Under the pieces are notes generated by a model. It saw only the letters and a list, made by a program, of their open reading frames with translations. It ran no database searches and had not been told where the DNA came from. The translations under genes were made by a program, and so were the position numbers. From positions 1-9,103 of the forward strand of contig ONNU01000038.1 of assembly GCA_900319255.1 (NCBI GenBank): a stretch of 9,103 bases of DNA, given 5' to 3'. Numbering within the stretch: position 1 is the first letter of the stretch; the number at the start of each line of letters is the position of its first letter. Below, piece by piece: positions 8,301 through 9,103 of this stretch. Source of the DNA: an uncultured Eubacteriales bacterium. Its GTDB lineage: Bacteria > Bacillota > Clostridia > Oscillospirales > Acutalibacteraceae.

Positions 8301-8715
8301 TTATCATGCACATTTTATATTCATTGACCGCTACAAGCATCGGGTCGATAAGCTCAACGGTCTTTTTTATCCCGCCTCTGGCCTTTTTACAGTACAGCTC
8401 CAGCTCTCCGCCCTCAGCAGGCGCATTCTCTATCGCAAGATTCATCAGCACAGCCTTTACGCCGTCACTGATACGCTTTCCGCTCCTGCCCTTATACTGT
8501 TCAAGGATATTGCTGCAAAGCCTGCGGAAGCTCAGCACCTGGATATTTCTGACCTTTCTTTCCCCGAGCCGTGACAAAAGCTGCTTTTCATTATAGAAGG
8601 AGCTTTGCTCAGGTACAATCAGTATGGCTTCGCTGCTTTCCTCCAGCTCTGATACAGCCTTGAAAATCAGCTCGCTTTTTCCGCTTCCGCTTCGTCCAAG
8701 AATAAATTCTATCAT
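5293..8715 (-). CDS. addB: ATP-dependent helicase/nuclease subunit B (AddB)
   Basis: AddB is the partner of AddA, supplying the second nuclease and, in studied homologues, recognition of Chi-type recombination hotspots. The 1140-residue product is close to the 1166 of Bacillus subtilis. It starts MIEFILGRSGSGKS, with Walker A at 7-14, then LIVPEQSSF (32-40) and the IDSFTGFSAQE block (204-214), all typical of AddB. GCNEGEFP (595-602) is another conserved block. The C-terminal nuclease shows H808 in GTAMHYIFE, D920 in GFVDRVD, D937 and K939 in IDYKT, and QMLLY (957-961). Four cysteines fit the AddB iron-sulfur cluster: C778 in AACKF before the nuclease, and C1096, C1099, C1105 after it, with the same CxxCxxxxxC spacing as in Bacillus. 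So the nuclease should be active and the cluster present. It is the first gene of a two-gene operon with addA. The ATG at 8715 is supported by AAAGGAGAT upstream. Confidence 0.97.
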   Translation of the reverse strand: MIEFILGRSGSGKSELIFKAVSELEESSEAILIVPEQSSFYNEKQLLSRLGERKVRNIQVLSFRRLCSNILEQYKGRSGKRISDGVKAVLMNLAIENAPAEGGELELYCKKARGGIKKTVELIDPMLVAVNEYKMCMITPEQLFEAAKRVESRVLASKLRDSARIYAAYNAILGNAYEDPDDDLVRLYDILGDHRYFEGKTVLIDSFTGFSAQEIRIIERIFEQSESIYISLCCDRDILGRESSVFSEPADTYRRLLRAADKTGHRIKITQPEKTGIRFRSPALAAVEAGLFSSFRSGIAPEKCKNDGSVVICRALGIYEEISWVARRIFELVHEQGYKYNEIEIITRDLDKYKSIIRTELPKYGIPYFLSENETLDGKNLVRMITSVFDVIHGGYDAESVIRLAKCGFTGLSEYDTFELEDYAFIWSVRGSRWKEPFTMSPDGIGNDRRHDDNDKRLERIEEARKRLIDPVMRFEADIRGSEDGTQMTAALYRYMEAVGCSAGFREYITRLEKTAGGNIAEREASVWDKLMGILDSLYDVLSGKRIDSRSYLELLRVYIRKTPVGDIPRTVSSVTAGVAGSIRSEAPRAVFAIGCNEGEFPMYPGAVGIFTDSERRLLREECPADKQLPLYEGIFANSLKEKYNVYAAFSAPSEKLFVSYHTQNAAGASSEPSAAISELLAILPDTVVTSDRTDEGKLFSERQCFDLCAVNWKEKTPESEALRQYFLEKPKYRDRAMAISRFAEKEPFSMHDHRMINRLFGSPMRLSSTKLDQFAACKFAYYCKFGIEVYPLRKASMDSGLYGTAMHYIFEQMLREHKIEEFITFDDDRLKEEIKKYLDRYVSTLGNEQERTNRFTALCMRIRRNAFKTLRRMRLQFMHDKFRPEDFELRIGADDDGGIPAYELELPTGERLIVSGFVDRVDTITIGNDKYIRIIDYKTGNDVFKLGNIANGMKLQMLLYLSAIMKNGAKKYSEGKRMLPAGVLYVPSTAKTSAAVSNDPSALSQSYEKENKNFRMNGLLLAEKDILELMESGLEGNFIPANVNKRPPYDLSSRSSVVTNEQFELIFRYIDHCLKAMGTELYSGNIEAYPEKQACQFCDYKSVCRFETGDKVRELHSMEMKEALSLMEETDSGEEDNDG
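5307..5312 (-). promoter_or_regulatory. addA ribosome binding site inside addB
   Basis: On the minus strand a perfect AGGAGG lies six bases before the addA ATG, within the last codons of addB. The addB stop and addA start share ATGGCTGA (5293-5300), so ribosomes finishing addB are placed to restart on addA. This favours coupled, roughly equal synthesis of the two subunits. Confidence 0.85.
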
Positions 8716-8721
8716 AAAATC

Positions 8722-8730
8722 ATCTCCTTT
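8722..8730 (-). promoter_or_regulatory. addB ribosome binding site
   Basis: AAAGGAGAT on the minus strand has its GGAG core 8 bases before the ATG at 8713-8715. It fixes the addB start. Its GGAGATGA extension is complementary, with one G-T pair, to TTATCTCC at 8785-8792 further upstream, so it may be masked in one fold of the leader. Confidence 0.85.
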
Positions 8731-8739
8731 TTTATGTTA

Positions 8740-8840
8740 ACTGATGGTAAATCTGAATCAGTGAAACCGGCATCTCCGTTTTGGGGAGATAAAAGAGTTC
8801 CGTTTTTCTGCTTTAATATACTGGGGCAAACTTCATCAGT
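8740..8840 (-). promoter_or_regulatory. addB leader with alternative pairings
   Basis: On the minus strand ATCTCC (8785-8790) can pair with GGAGAT (8772-8777), giving a six-pair hairpin with a seven-base loop, or with the same sequence in the addB ribosome binding site (8722-8727). ATCAGT (8740-8745) can pair with ACTGAT (8757-8762) or, as CATCAGT, with ACTGATG (8834-8840). These choices are partly exclusive, as in leaders that switch a ribosome binding site on or off. No known riboswitch class is recognisable. The only promoter-like element seen is a TATATT (8815-8820, minus) without a good -35; if that is the -10, the ACTGATG copy would not be in the transcript. Confidence 0.3.
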
Positions 8841-8858
8841 ATTTCTGCTTTGGTGAGT

Positions 8859-8910
8859 CAAAAGGTGGAAACCACAAGGGGGTTCCCCCCTTGAGTTTTC
8901 CCCCCTTTTG
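8859..8910. repeat. Nested inverted repeats upstream of addB
   Basis: CAAAAGG (8859-8865) and CCTTTTG (8904-8910) are perfect inverted copies. They enclose CAAGGGGG (8875-8882) and CCCCCTTG (8886-8893), an eight-pair hairpin with a three-base loop. GTGG (8865-8868) and CCAC (8872-8875) form a further small hairpin. No T-run follows directly on either strand, so this is not a standard terminator. It may be a dispersed intergenic repeat. Confidence 0.55.
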
Positions 8911-8932
8911 CAATCCCCTTTCCTTAACCCCC
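8885..8932 (-). repeat. G-tract array with regular 9-base spacers
   Basis: The plus strand has C-runs of 6, 6, 4 and 5 at 8885-8890, 8900-8905, 8915-8918 and 8928-8932. The three spacers are exactly 9 bases each, and the first three runs start exactly 15 bases apart. The minus strand, which is the addB sense strand, therefore carries four G-runs of at least four. This could form a G-quadruplex, though with loops longer than the usual 1-7 bases. The C5 at 8878-8882 (minus) could instead pair with one of the G-runs. Confidence 0.55.
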
Positions 8933-9103
8933 GTGGCAAGCCACACTTTAATGACTAAGAGCTGATAATGTCAGGAGCTTTACAAAAGAAGCTTTCTGAT
9001 GCAGACAGCAAAAATTAAAAATCCGGATTATCTCACCACACCGATCCTCCGCGCGTTGGACAGAAAGCAGAAATCCGATAAAACCTACCCACGTGGAGCG
9101 AAC
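8933..9103. other. Right edge, no supported gene
   Basis: A GTGG/CCAC hairpin (8933-8936 with 8941-8944) and the ten-base palindrome AATCCGGATT (9020-9029) are the only structures I see. One minus-strand frame is open from the window edge to a TAA at 8948-8950 (51 codons). Its product resembles no protein I know, and an open run of that length is expected by chance. Together with 8716-8932 this makes a 388-base gene-free region upstream of addB. Confidence 0.5.

Noticed and set aside
8885..8932. A CRISPR-like or tandem repeat array
   Set aside because: The conserved units are only runs of one base with 9-base spacers, far too short for a CRISPR, and there are no cas genes in the window.
8712..8939. 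A 75-codon minus-strand open frame overlapping the addB start by ATGA
   Set aside because: It starts with TTG, has no clear ribosome binding site, and reads through the G-tracts and inverted repeats, giving a low-complexity product with no recognisable fold. It looks like an open frame in non-coding DNA.
8951..9103. A 51-codon minus-strand frame open to the right window edge, possibly the end of a gene upstream of addB
   Set aside because: The product resembles no known protein C-terminus, and an open run of this length is likely by chance across six frames. More sequence to the right would settle it.

Overview
The window looks like an ordinary chromosomal segment from an endospore-forming, Gram-positive anaerobe of the Firmicutes. 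The evidence is a YunB sporulation protein, an AddAB rather than RecBCD recombination enzyme, strong AGGAGG-type ribosome binding sites and moderate GC. A Ruminococcus-like member of the Oscillospiraceae is my best guess from the protein style, but this is an inference and no rRNA is present to confirm it.

Layout. Positions 1-95 are a GC-rich edge with a perfect 16-bp palindrome and no gene I can support. A near-consensus vegetative promoter (96-124), overlapped by an operator-like inverted repeat (117-135), drives a small four-helix membrane protein of unknown function (208-765, plus strand), which ends in a clear intrinsic terminator (797-832). yunB (903-1550, plus strand) follows. It converges on the two-gene addB-addA operon, which fills 1578-8715 on the minus strand. 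The 388 bases upstream of addB (8716-9103) hold no convincing gene. They do hold inverted repeats that could form alternative RNA folds around the addB ribosome binding site, and a regular set of G-tracts (minus strand) starting every 15 bases.

How the genes work together. AddB and AddA form the heterodimeric helicase-nuclease that resects double-strand breaks for RecA-dependent repair. Both nuclease domains, the AddA helicase motifs and the AddB iron-sulfur cysteines are intact. The addB stop overlaps the addA start by 8 bases, with the addA ribosome binding site inside addB, so the two subunits are probably made by coupled translation. yunB belongs to the mother-cell sporulation programme and has no evident functional link to addAB. 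The membrane protein appears to be a single-gene unit.

I see no mobile element, CRISPR array, tRNA, rRNA or defence system, and no clearly new system. The most interesting parts are regulatory: the palindrome over the first promoter, and the structured leader of addB.
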